64,000 bases of DNA from an uncultured Clostridia bacterium. GTDB lineage: Bacteria > Bacillota > Clostridia > TANB77 > CAG-508. Within the stretch, counting starts at the first letter, position 1. Each line of letters starts with the position of its first letter. The notes below the pieces were generated by a model. That model saw nothing but the letters and a program-made list of their open reading frames with translations, ran no database searches and was not told the DNA's origin. The position numbers and the translations under genes were made by a program. The stretch lies in contig CAPPGO010000004.1 in assembly GCA_948678575.1 (NCBI GenBank), forward strand, positions 115,032-179,031, written 5' to 3'. Below are positions 17,901 through 25,386 of this stretch, piece after piece.

Positions 17901-17975
17901 TCTGTTGTAATTTTCAATTCTTTTTTCAATTTTTTCCTTAGCAACACCTTCTACAAATTTTTCATTATCTGCCAT
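14955..17975 (-). CDS. Large coiled-coil protein of unknown function
   Basis: 1006 residues, starting after GGAGGCCACC. Residues 1-260 are helical and contain a repeat unit seen clearly at 132-172 and 189-229 (ERIANRxAMxAGRG, then YxQLxxW and a final NG) and in diverged form at about 70-111; the DNA of the two clear copies is also similar. A charged middle follows (260-480), then a basic, glycine-containing region (about 490-600), more coil (600-680) and a C-terminal part with ordered-looking segments (YYSVYGGETKPAMYDLTG, ATLTDG-like turns). The last 30 residues carry the FTG motif. There is no signal peptide or catalytic signature. It is soluble and probably structural. Confidence 0.7.
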   Translation of the reverse strand: MADNEKFVEGVAKEKIEKRIENYNRILNSDTIDKNSNEYIKAQDVIEEIVNLLKKSKPEYSFVESIEIEKQIKYYQKVLNYLDKDYLVGRKAELEKILEDERKKLEELKNGEAEKTASSSVDQEYVDEAVNDLKERIANREAMVAGRGEELAASLYDQLNDWKKELRDYENGNISQNLLETATALEIATLTERIANRKAMIAGRGDKLAPAAYEQLKVWEDKLASLKNGGKSDNEISKLEQSIAEHETELTEVNNAIVELEGRNPLDVEIQKRVVQNRIDELEDINKEKQLYKINEKGEVVVEYPDVSYEIDEEAVKAEYEMRRQDMLDKFYGNKARGKDYAIAMQNLKDHIVEKEFEFKDKDGKTVKGTYQTVEDYSEKEEDLKFMQLEEYSERLERLTKAEAGDLSVYNNVHIRDEEGKFVKLSPEEARKADEQYIESNNNAYNKLVSTRENLKTLGKYGEKVPYFEFKEHQAVRNIFRAVGNAGKFVRNHVTAPVNKFIGSKIVSPIYGKVTGADYKVAGLYGNKATHRYVARREYFSSQGKGYFSSRFNSIFKAKEGNRAVLAAGAYDIQKSITRKYTEIAQQKAFEKKTEFASKSIDEKIAMLQEDLEKAVDEKDKAKLSSSLEDLGKAKAQIARDRELNENTATAQTIQTDAVDISQHDIANKENVTRTITGVKMLTRFGIRKFVGPKMKEWLLKHTTKQEDVVVNPTPEQIEETLKIKDEKWVSTTTKQETVPIVETQLKTETNIAEMMNSNVGKQIEGYYSVYGGETKPAMYDLTGNEKITAIFQKTENGGFGMSDTSGLRAPTLTDGTFSSELLGANGVLNQDVTLEQLLSSVGKDITNQSDLSGLYVSVGDRYWAKLSDLCQDLSHEVTVGSEIKEVVDVSGHYVPLTKTEKIAEVIRALKDPTNAAKINSLRTVTKQTVENTRVTNVLRGLGIAFNGVDKALLADDIYENARLTGTDVEWQKPLEANYDAETSFTGSRKTDMKKATKKQESRDER

Positions 17976-18011
17976 GGTGGCCTCCTTAATTCTTTAATAC
18001 AATAATTGATT

Positions 18012-19598
18012 TTATTCTTTTTCTCTAGATACATCTCTATCTTTTTCATCTAAACTACTACATATATCTAATTGTGTCTCACGAGGAAGTTGATCAAACA
18101 TCATTAATATTTGTTTTCCTTTCTCATGAATATCATATAGTTTTGTAAGTATATCTACTCTATCTTCTGTTGAAAGTAGTGCGAAATTTTCAAGTAATCT
18201 AGCTTTTATAGCTTCAAAATCTTTTGGTTCTGAATCAGAAGGCTCTGGTTTTTCTCCATCTTCATGACTTTCTTCATCTTCATGACTCTCTCCATCTTTT
18301 GATTCACCTTCTGATGGTTCTGAATGTTCTTCCGCTTTTTTAGCTTTCTCTTCTATCTTTTTCTGAGCTAATTTTTCAGATTCTAATTCTATTGTAAGTT
18401 CTTCAATAGATTTTCCCATTATTTCTTCAATGTCAAGATCTCCAAAATCAATGTATTCTTCAATAAGTTCATCCATTTTCTTAGATGGTAAATGTAATGT
18501 TAAATTTCTTAGCTTGCCTGGTCTTTTTCCTTTTTTCATTTCATGAATGCTTTGTTTTGCCATATATCTTTGTTGTGGTGTCATTTGCTCAAAAACTTCT
18601 TTACCGCTAATTCTAGCTACATCAACAACATCTTTTAATTTTTCACTTTCTGGTATTTCTAATATATCAGCAGCATTTTCTAATCTACTCTTTTCTCTTT
18701 GTAAATCATAGAATCTTCTTTGTAAATCAGAAATTGCTTCAGCAGGATCTTTCTCTAATTCTCCGCTTTTATATAATGCGCTTAATTCTACTTGTCTATC
18801 TTGAACTTGTTTTAATTCTTGTGATAAATATGTAATATATTCTGCATGATATTGGCTCAATTCTTCTAAATTCAATCCAAAATTTTCTTGATTAAACATA
18901 TCTAAATTAATAGGAATTTTACTTTGAAGTTCCAATATTTTATCATTATAACATTTACTTTGTTTTTGAAGAGTTTCAAGTTGCTCATTAATTTCATTTC
19001 TACTTTCCACATCATCAAAATCTAAATCGCCAAATCGTCTTATTAACTCTCCTCTTTGAACATAATTATCATTATCTCTTCGTATGTATTCTTGAACACA
19101 ATTATAAAAATATGCAAAGTTTTCGCACTCATCAGGACTATATTTTATTCTATCTTCTCCCCATAAAAAACTTGAAATCACTGATACTTGATCCATATTA
19201 TACAATCTATTCAACAACATAGATTGTATAGTTTCATAATACTTCAAATCATTTGAAAAAAGTTCATTTGGTTTTTCTTGCAACTGAGCATCCAATCTCA
19301 TAATTGCACCTTCATTTGAACGCAATATTCTTTCTATTTTTTTAAATCTTGCGTTTTCTTCTCTAGTTTTAATTGTTTTTGGTTGTGCAACTTCACTTAT
19401 TTCTCTCTCAACACCTAGTCTCCAATTTATAAATTCAAACTTTGAATAATCGTCTTCATTATCTAGCTCATCTGCTTCTTTTTTATCATCAGTTCCTGTT
19501 ACTAGCGGTTCGTCACCATTTTCTTCTTGTCCTGTTTTACTATCATTTCCGTCTTGAAATATTTTGTCAAGTTCTTCTTCATCTAACATACCATCCAT
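18012..19598 (-). CDS. Acidic coiled-coil protein of unknown function
   Basis: 528 residues from the ATG at 19598, which has GGAGGG at the right distance; the open frame extends 18 codons upstream through a hairpin and is rejected. The N-terminal 60 residues are acidic and low-complexity, residues about 65-400 are mostly helical with coiled-coil character (LETLQKQSKCYNDKILELQSK), and about 400-460 hold a Ser/Glu/Asp/His-rich stretch (GESHEDEESHEDGEKPEPSD). The C-terminus (DRVDILTKLYDIHEKGKQIL) is a compact helical piece. No family recognised. Second gene of the six-gene operon, 79 bases after the first. Confidence 0.68.
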   Translation of the reverse strand: MDGMLDEEELDKIFQDGNDSKTGQEENGDEPLVTGTDDKKEADELDNEDDYSKFEFINWRLGVEREISEVAQPKTIKTREENARFKKIERILRSNEGAIMRLDAQLQEKPNELFSNDLKYYETIQSMLLNRLYNMDQVSVISSFLWGEDRIKYSPDECENFAYFYNCVQEYIRRDNDNYVQRGELIRRFGDLDFDDVESRNEINEQLETLQKQSKCYNDKILELQSKIPINLDMFNQENFGLNLEELSQYHAEYITYLSQELKQVQDRQVELSALYKSGELEKDPAEAISDLQRRFYDLQREKSRLENAADILEIPESEKLKDVVDVARISGKEVFEQMTPQQRYMAKQSIHEMKKGKRPGKLRNLTLHLPSKKMDELIEEYIDFGDLDIEEIMGKSIEELTIELESEKLAQKKIEEKAKKAEEHSEPSEGESKDGESHEDEESHEDGEKPEPSDSEPKDFEAIKARLLENFALLSTEDRVDILTKLYDIHEKGKQILMMFDQLPRETQLDICSSLDEKDRDVSREKE

Positions 19599-19630
19599 AA
19601 TTTTCCCTCCTACCATGCTTTTAGAATAGA

Positions 19631-19652
19631 ATGAGTTTCTTTCGAAACTCAT
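19631..19652. other. Intercistronic hairpin
   Basis: ATGAGTTTC and GAAACTCAT form a 9-bp stem with a 4-base loop between the first two genes of the coiled-coil operon. The T-run is on the plus-strand side only, so on the minus strand it looks like a processing or stability element rather than a strong terminator. Confidence 0.4.
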
Positions 19653-19676
19653 TTTTAAAACAAATTTGTATTTAAC

Positions 19677-21182
19677 TTATCTTGTCTCTCCACTATCTTT
19701 ACTTTTTGGTTTTTCTGATTGTGAAAGATCTTTCATAGCTTTTAATACTTTTTCTTGTTCTTCTGGTGGAAGTGCTTTGAAGTCTGCTTCAATTTTAGCT
19801 TTTGCTTCAGCTGCTTTACGCATTTCTTCTGCTTTTTTTCTATTTTCTTCATTTATTCTAGCTTTTTCTTCTTCTGAAAGACTTCCAAATGGTTTATCTT
19901 CTTCCTCTTTCTTTGGAGGTTCTTCTTTCTTTGGAGGTTCTTGTGGTGGTACTTCTCCATATAATGGTTTTAAATTTCCATTACTTAAATTTCTAATTAC
20001 TATACTTTTATATCCAGGTCTTGGAAACATTAAAAATAAATTTTTTACAATTCCTTGCGGTTTTTCTCCATTAACCCATTCATAAGCTTGCGCTTTCATT
20101 TTATATTTATCATAAAATCCTAAACTGCTGTAATATGCATCTCCATTAAGTAGTGCTGGTTTTGGTGTTCCTCCTGTTCCACCTTCTCCACCGTGTTCTC
20201 CGTGGTCTCCTTCACCACCTTCTCCACCGTGTTCTCCATGATCTCCTTCACCACCTTCTCCACCGTGTTCTCCGTGATCTCCTTCACCACCCTCTGTTCT
20301 GGCTTTTGGATCTTGATTATATGTTTTATCTAAAACTTCTTGAACTGGTGCTATCATTTTTTCAAATTCATCTTTTACAAGAGCTTTTTGTTCATTGCAT
20401 AAATTAATTGCTTCTTGTAGCTCATTAAGTTTATCTTGCATAGCATTTACTTCTAAATGTCTCATATCTGTGCCATTAGCTATCATTTCATCTAATTGAG
20501 CTTTTCTTTCATCAGTCACACCTTCATATATATAAGTAGGAGTTGTAACCCCTCTTTGTGAAACAATTTGCATATCTAATCTCAATGCTTCTAAATCTTT
20601 TTGTAATTTCATAGCAGACTGTGTATAGAACTGAGCTTCTTCATCAAATAAATTCATTTTTTCTCTTTTACCATCTGCTGAATTCATTCTATCAGAAATT
20701 GCTTTCTTTTGTTCTTCTGCTTCTTTTATTTTATCTTGTTGCTCTTTAATTAATTGTTTAATAGTTCCTTGTTGTCTTGCAGATTGAACATAATCCATTG
20801 AATTATCAGATTCTTTTAACATTTCTTCATATTGCTCAATATGTCTTTGTGCTTCTTTAATAGTTTTATCAAGATCTTCTGTTCCTTTTGGATCTTGCCC
20901 TTTTTTTGATTTAGCTGTCATAAGAGCTTCTCTTGCTTCATATAAAGCTTCTTTATTATTCTTTTCTCTTTTTGCTTTTTCTACTACATCAGTTTCTTTT
21001 TCAATATCTACTTTTTCTGTCTCTAAATCAGCTATTTTCTTTTCAAGATCAGATATTTCTATCACTAAAGCTGTTCTTTCTGCGGGAGTCATAGCTATTG
21101 CTTCAATTTGTTGTCTTCTCTCTTTAAATTCTTCTATTTTCTTCTCAATATCTTCTTTTCCTTCTATTCCAGTTACATCCAT
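19677..21182 (-). CDS. Coiled-coil protein with Gly/His/Glu/Asp repeat, unknown function
   Basis: 501 residues from the ATG at 21182 (GGAGGG 8 bases upstream; two earlier ATGs are possible). Residues 1-290 are long helices of coiled-coil type (DLEKKIADLETEKVDIEKE). Near 300-340 lie three exact 12-residue repeats rich in Gly, His, Asp and Glu (GDHGEHGGEGGE), encoded by 36-bp DNA repeats. Then come a small folded region (YYSSLGFYDKYKMKAQAYEWV, YKSIVIRNLSNG), a Pro/Lys/Glu linker (PPKKEEPPKKEE) and a helical C-terminus. His/Asp/Glu repeats may bind metal. First gene of the operon, directly behind its promoter. Confidence 0.68.
   Translation of the reverse strand: MDVTGIEGKEDIEKKIEEFKERRQQIEAIAMTPAERTALVIEISDLEKKIADLETEKVDIEKETDVVEKAKREKNNKEALYEAREALMTAKSKKGQDPKGTEDLDKTIKEAQRHIEQYEEMLKESDNSMDYVQSARQQGTIKQLIKEQQDKIKEAEEQKKAISDRMNSADGKREKMNLFDEEAQFYTQSAMKLQKDLEALRLDMQIVSQRGVTTPTYIYEGVTDERKAQLDEMIANGTDMRHLEVNAMQDKLNELQEAINLCNEQKALVKDEFEKMIAPVQEVLDKTYNQDPKARTEGGEGDHGEHGGEGGEGDHGEHGGEGGEGDHGEHGGEGGTGGTPKPALLNGDAYYSSLGFYDKYKMKAQAYEWVNGEKPQGIVKNLFLMFPRPGYKSIVIRNLSNGNLKPLYGEVPPQEPPKKEEPPKKEEEDKPFGSLSEEEKARINEENRKKAEEMRKAAEAKAKIEADFKALPPEEQEKVLKAMKDLSQSEKPKSKDSGETR
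20185..20292. repeat. Three tandem 36-bp repeats inside a gene
   Basis: Units at 20185-20220, 20221-20256 and 20257-20292 differ at only a few positions and encode the Gly/His/Glu/Asp repeat. The low divergence points to recent expansion or slippage; copy number may vary between strains. Confidence 0.9.
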
Positions 21183-21232
21183 ATTCATACCCTCCTTTGG
21201 ATCACTCAATAACAAAATTTTCCACTAGTATC

Positions 21233-21261
21233 ATGATAGCATATTTTTGATTAAAAGTCAA
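21233..21261 (-). promoter_or_regulatory. Sigma-A promoter of the coiled-coil operon
   Basis: TTGACT, 17 bases, TATCAT on the minus strand, about 50 bases before the 501-residue gene and after the trmFO stop. It implies that the six-gene set is an independent transcription unit. Confidence 0.7.
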
Positions 21262-21306
21262 TAAATTATGTCAAATAATACCACTTTTTGTTTATAATTA
21301 GATATT

Positions 21307-22647
21307 TTAATTATTTTTTAAAATTTTTAAACTTCTGTCTGCTAATTTTTGATATCTTTCTTTTTTATCTTTAATTTTTTCAGGTAATTCTGGAACAATT
21401 CCAAAATTAGCATTCATTGGTTGAAACTTATCATTTTCTGTTGATATATAATCTGCTAATGCTCCAATAATATTGTTTTTATTAAACAATATTTGTTCTT
21501 CTTTATTTATTTTTTGAACAGCATTTAGACTAGCTACTAATCCAGAAGATATACTTTCAACATAACCCTCAACACCAGTTATTTGCCCAGCAAAAAATAA
21601 ATTTCTATCTTTTTTTAAATTATATGTGTTGTCTAATAATTTGGTAGAATTTATATAAGTGTTTCTATGCATAACACCATACTTTACAAAATTAGCATTT
21701 TCTAAGCCTGGTATTTTACTAAATACTCTCTTCTGTTCTCCAAATTTTAAATTTGTTTGAAAACCTACTATATTATATAGAGTACCTTCCAAATTATCTT
21801 GTCTTAATTGAACTACTGCATAAGGTCTATAACCAGTTCTTGGATCTGTAAATCCAACTGGTTTTAATGGACCATATCTTAAAGTATCTTCCCCTCGCTT
21901 TGCCATAATTTCAACTGGCATACATCCTTCAAAGATTTCTCTTTTTTCAAATTCATGTAATTCTGCTATTTCAGCATTTATTAATTCTTGATAAAATTCC
22001 AAATATTCTTCTTTATTCATAGGAAGATTTATATAACTTGCTTCCATGAGTTTTGGTTTTTTTAACCAATTTTCTACATCTTCATCGTTTTTTCTCTCTT
22101 GCTCATATCTATCGCCATAAAAACCAATACTCATATCTATACTATCTTTTTCTATTAACGGAGCAGCTGCATCATAAAAGGCAAGTTCATTTTCACCTAC
22201 AATTGTTTTAATTTCTTTTGCCAAATTTTCAGATGTAAGCGGTCCAGTAGCTATAATTACAATTTCATCTTTTGGAATTTTTGTTATTTCCTCATGTATA
22301 ATCTCAATATTAGAATTTTCTTCTAATAATTTAGTTACTTCTTCTGAAAATTTTTCTCTATCTACGGCTAACGCCTGACCTGCTGGGACAGCTACTCTAT
22401 CTGCTACTTTAATTAATTCTGAACCTAAAATTCTAAGTTCTTCTTTTAAAAGTCCACACGCATTTGTAAGCAAATTAGATTTAAAAGAATTACTACATAC
22501 TATCTCAGCAAAATTTCTATTTGTATGTGCATCAGAAAATTTATTAGGTTTCATTTCATATAATTTAACTTTAACACCTCGTTTTGCAATTTGTAGCGCT
22601 GCCTCTGAACCAGCTAAACCTCCACCTATAACTATAATCTGTTTCAT
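21307..22647 (-). CDS. trmFO: Methylenetetrahydrofolate-tRNA-(uracil-5-)-methyltransferase TrmFO
   Basis: 446 residues. IVIGGGLAGSEAALQIAKRG is the FAD-binding fold, LYEMKPNKFSDAH, NSFKSNLLTNACGLLKEELR and FFAGQITGVEGYVESISSG are family blocks, and the catalytic cysteine region GCMPVEIMA is present. The enzyme makes ribothymidine at position 54 of tRNA with methylenetetrahydrofolate. It begins 2 bases after the stop of the 879-residue unknown gene, so the two are probably coupled. topA-trmFO adjacency is common in Firmicutes; here the unknown gene is inserted between them. Confidence 0.96.
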   Translation of the reverse strand: MKQIIVIGGGLAGSEAALQIAKRGVKVKLYEMKPNKFSDAHTNRNFAEIVCSNSFKSNLLTNACGLLKEELRILGSELIKVADRVAVPAGQALAVDREKFSEEVTKLLEENSNIEIIHEEITKIPKDEIVIIATGPLTSENLAKEIKTIVGENELAFYDAAAPLIEKDSIDMSIGFYGDRYEQERKNDEDVENWLKKPKLMEASYINLPMNKEEYLEFYQELINAEIAELHEFEKREIFEGCMPVEIMAKRGEDTLRYGPLKPVGFTDPRTGYRPYAVVQLRQDNLEGTLYNIVGFQTNLKFGEQKRVFSKIPGLENANFVKYGVMHRNTYINSTKLLDNTYNLKKDRNLFFAGQITGVEGYVESISSGLVASLNAVQKINKEEQILFNKNNIIGALADYISTENDKFQPMNANFGIVPELPEKIKDKKERYQKLADRSLKILKNN

Positions 22648-22649
22648 AT

Positions 22650-25289
22650 TTATATTTCCATTCCTTGTTCTTCTGTATCATCACCATAATTTGTATCATT
22701 TTTAGTTGGTAAATTAACAACAGTCTTCTTTCCAATTTCTTCATATTGCTTCTTTGCATCTAGCAATACTTCTTCTCCGCCAAATTGTTTTACTGTTTCT
22801 CCTAGTTTTGCTGTTGACATACGATCCATTTCTTTTTGTGATAAACCTTCTTTTAATAATATACCTTCTAACTTTGCTCTAAGTTCTGCTTCATATGCTT
22901 GTTTAGCTGGATTAACTGCTTTTCCACCATCTCCAAGTTCATATTTTAATCTTTGATCAAACTCGCTAATAGGAAACGTTGGTTCATCAGGTTCTGGAAT
23001 ATCTAATTCTATATCTTTTTTTCCTTTCGCTCTTGCATCTGCTGATTGATTTGTAAAATATTCTTTACTAATAATATCAATATCAGCTTGATTATATTTT
23101 TTTTCTAATGTTACTGCATTGTCAATTCCCTCGGGCAATGCTTTTTTACCTCTTGGTTTGAATAAAAATCTATTAACTCTATTAGAAACAGCACTAAATG
23201 CATCTTTGGTTGCCTCAATTGTTCCTCTCAATAAATATCCTGGTGTTCTCTTATGCATAGCAACTTCTGAAAACAAAGATATCATGGCATTCCCGTCTAC
23301 ACCTTTCATAGCTAAGCTATTCATTTCTGCTACCTTTTCCTTATTTCCAGCAAGTTGTCCCATAAAACCATATAATTTATTTTCATCTATTTTCTGAATA
23401 CCATTTTCATCTGGACTTATAATTTTACCAAAAAGTCTAGAATCTTTTAGCATACATTCTTCCATAAATCTTTTCGTAGCTTTAATATCTGCTTGCTGTA
23501 AAGCTTGATATCCATCAACAAAATTATGTACTTTTGTCGATATATATTGATCACCTATTTTTTCAAAATATCGTGCTTGATTTATTTGTTCATTTATTTC
23601 TGCAATTTTATCTACTGGAGGCACATTATCTATTATTTGTGTTTGTAACAATTCTTTCATGTTTTTTAGTACATTTTTTGGTATTTTAGGATCGTCCTCT
23701 AATTCAGATAATTGTTTCTTCATTCTAGCAGTCGGATTCAACAAAGCGGCATAAGCTGTAATCATTAAATTAAATTTTTGCTCATCATCAACAGAAATTC
23801 CTTTAAATAAATTATCAACTTTGTCAGACACTGTATACATTTTAGCTTTTCTGTAATTCGCTCTTAATCTTCTATTAATCTTAGAAAGCAACTTCTCTTT
23901 TGACTTTTCATCTTCTCCTATGATGCCTTGTTCTTCTGCTACTCGACTTTCATCTCTTACATTTGATTGTGAATCATTACGAGAATTTTCATTTTCACTA
24001 TATTTTTCTGAACCATCATGATTTTTAGCTTGTTCATCTGTTCTTTCTTTAAAAGTTTGATCTTTTATCATTTGTTCTAGCATATCAATGTGGTCATCTA
24101 CTGTTCTTCTTTGATTCTCAGTAAAAATTAAAGCCAATGCTCTCATACTTGTAACATTTTTTCCATCATTAACTGAATTCCACATTCCCAAAAAGCCTTT
24201 TTCATCTATCGTTACCTCTCTTGTGGCCCAATTAATTTTCTGAATCTTTGTTAATCCATCTATACTTGACATTGCAAGTATAGCTTTTTCTCTATATTTT
24301 CCACCTTCTTGTGTATATAATGTGTACATTGCTTCCAAAGCATCTCTTTTTTCTTCAACTGTTAAATTATCCCAGTTTCTATCTTTTTGTCCTAATTTTC
24401 CTATACCCTTTATACTCTTTAAATTTTCCTTAGTTGAATATTCTTTACTATATTTTACATAATGTTCTAATACTTTTGTTATATCTACTCTTCCTGGATA
24501 TTTGTCGCTTTCAAGCATTGCACCTCTATTTCCTACATATGCCTCTAATTGGTTTAAGTTCTCTATTATGCTCATTCTCATAGTTGGATTTATTTTTTTT
24601 GCTGTTGAAAGAGCATATATCTCTTTACATAACTGCATTATTTCAACATCTTCTGCTTTTTCCAAGTTTGAACTTACTCTGGAATTACCGATATCATTTT
24701 TTGTTTCTTCACCAGACAAAACTTCTTCTTTTACTTTTTTACCTTCATTACTTTCCCAATAAGCTCTTAATTCTTCTTTTGTTGCCATATTTGAAAGTAC
24801 AACTAATACATCAGATGCTTTTTTTGATTCATCAAATGCTTTCAAAATTTCAGAAGTATCTTTGTCTCCATCGTCCAATAATTTTCGATAGTGTTCTTTC
24901 ATTTCTGTTGAGGACGCCATCATTTTTTGTTCATTAGATAGTTTTACATTTTGAGTTCCATTCGCATCTAAAACTAATCCATTTTCTGTTTTATTAATTA
25001 AATAAATAGTTTGAGCTAGTGCCATTTCTATTAAAGTTGGGCTTACTACATAATACTCTTGATTTTGTAAATTATTGTTACTGTCCGAAGAAAATTCAAA
25101 ATATCTATCTACAATTGCATCTAACATTATACTTATATTATTATCAGTAGCAGATATTTTAAGTGTTTTAAATACAGGATGTTGTTCTAATTCATCTGCT
25201 ACTAGTATTCTTTTTCTTTCATTACGCAAATTTATTGCCTTTTGGTCATCTTCTTGCGTATCATTTATCCTTTGTCTAGTTTCTGGCAT
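22650..25289 (-). CDS. Large soluble helical protein of unknown function
   Basis: 879 residues, AGGAG before the ATG. It is charged and mostly helical, with no signal peptide or membrane segment. A disordered Asn/Ser/Glu-rich stretch lies near 440-480 (KYSENENSRNDSQSN) and separates an N-terminal part from a C-terminal one. Basic segments occur at about 490-510 (INRRLRANYRKAKMY) and 710-730 (VSNRVNRFLFKPRGKKALP). No family recognised. Size, composition and position suggest it belongs with the six coiled-coil genes beyond trmFO. It has its own promoter inside the topA terminator and shares an mRNA with trmFO. Confidence 0.7.
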   Translation of the reverse strand: MPETRQRINDTQEDDQKAINLRNERKRILVADELEQHPVFKTLKISATDNNISIMLDAIVDRYFEFSSDSNNNLQNQEYYVVSPTLIEMALAQTIYLINKTENGLVLDANGTQNVKLSNEQKMMASSTEMKEHYRKLLDDGDKDTSEILKAFDESKKASDVLVVLSNMATKEELRAYWESNEGKKVKEEVLSGEETKNDIGNSRVSSNLEKAEDVEIMQLCKEIYALSTAKKINPTMRMSIIENLNQLEAYVGNRGAMLESDKYPGRVDITKVLEHYVKYSKEYSTKENLKSIKGIGKLGQKDRNWDNLTVEEKRDALEAMYTLYTQEGGKYREKAILAMSSIDGLTKIQKINWATREVTIDEKGFLGMWNSVNDGKNVTSMRALALIFTENQRRTVDDHIDMLEQMIKDQTFKERTDEQAKNHDGSEKYSENENSRNDSQSNVRDESRVAEEQGIIGEDEKSKEKLLSKINRRLRANYRKAKMYTVSDKVDNLFKGISVDDEQKFNLMITAYAALLNPTARMKKQLSELEDDPKIPKNVLKNMKELLQTQIIDNVPPVDKIAEINEQINQARYFEKIGDQYISTKVHNFVDGYQALQQADIKATKRFMEECMLKDSRLFGKIISPDENGIQKIDENKLYGFMGQLAGNKEKVAEMNSLAMKGVDGNAMISLFSEVAMHKRTPGYLLRGTIEATKDAFSAVSNRVNRFLFKPRGKKALPEGIDNAVTLEKKYNQADIDIISKEYFTNQSADARAKGKKDIELDIPEPDEPTFPISEFDQRLKYELGDGGKAVNPAKQAYEAELRAKLEGILLKEGLSQKEMDRMSTAKLGETVKQFGGEEVLLDAKKQYEEIGKKTVVNLPTKNDTNYGDDTEEQGMEI

Positions 25290-25334
25290 AATACACTCCT
25301 AAAACCTATATAATACTCCCATTTTCATAATTTT

Positions 25335-25363
25335 ATTATAGATAAAAAAAAATGCTATTGCAA
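25335..25363 (-). promoter_or_regulatory. Sigma-A promoter overlapping the topA terminator
   Basis: TTGCAA, 17 bases, TATAAT on the minus strand. The -35 hexamer is in the loop and 3' arm of the topA terminator hairpin and the spacer contains its T-run, so one element ends topA transcription and starts that of the 879-residue gene. Confidence 0.75.
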
Positions 25364-25376
25364 TTACAATAGCATT
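25351..25376 (-). terminator. Terminator of topA
   Basis: A perfect 10-bp stem (AATGCTATTG with its complement), 6-base loop and a run of nine T on the minus strand. Confidence 0.9.
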
Positions 25377-25386
25377 ACATTTTTGT

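Noticed and set aside
20153..20407. Plus-strand open frame over the Gly/His/Glu/Asp repeat
   Set aside because: It is the reverse-strand shadow of the 36-bp repeats, Leu/His-rich, with no ribosome site.
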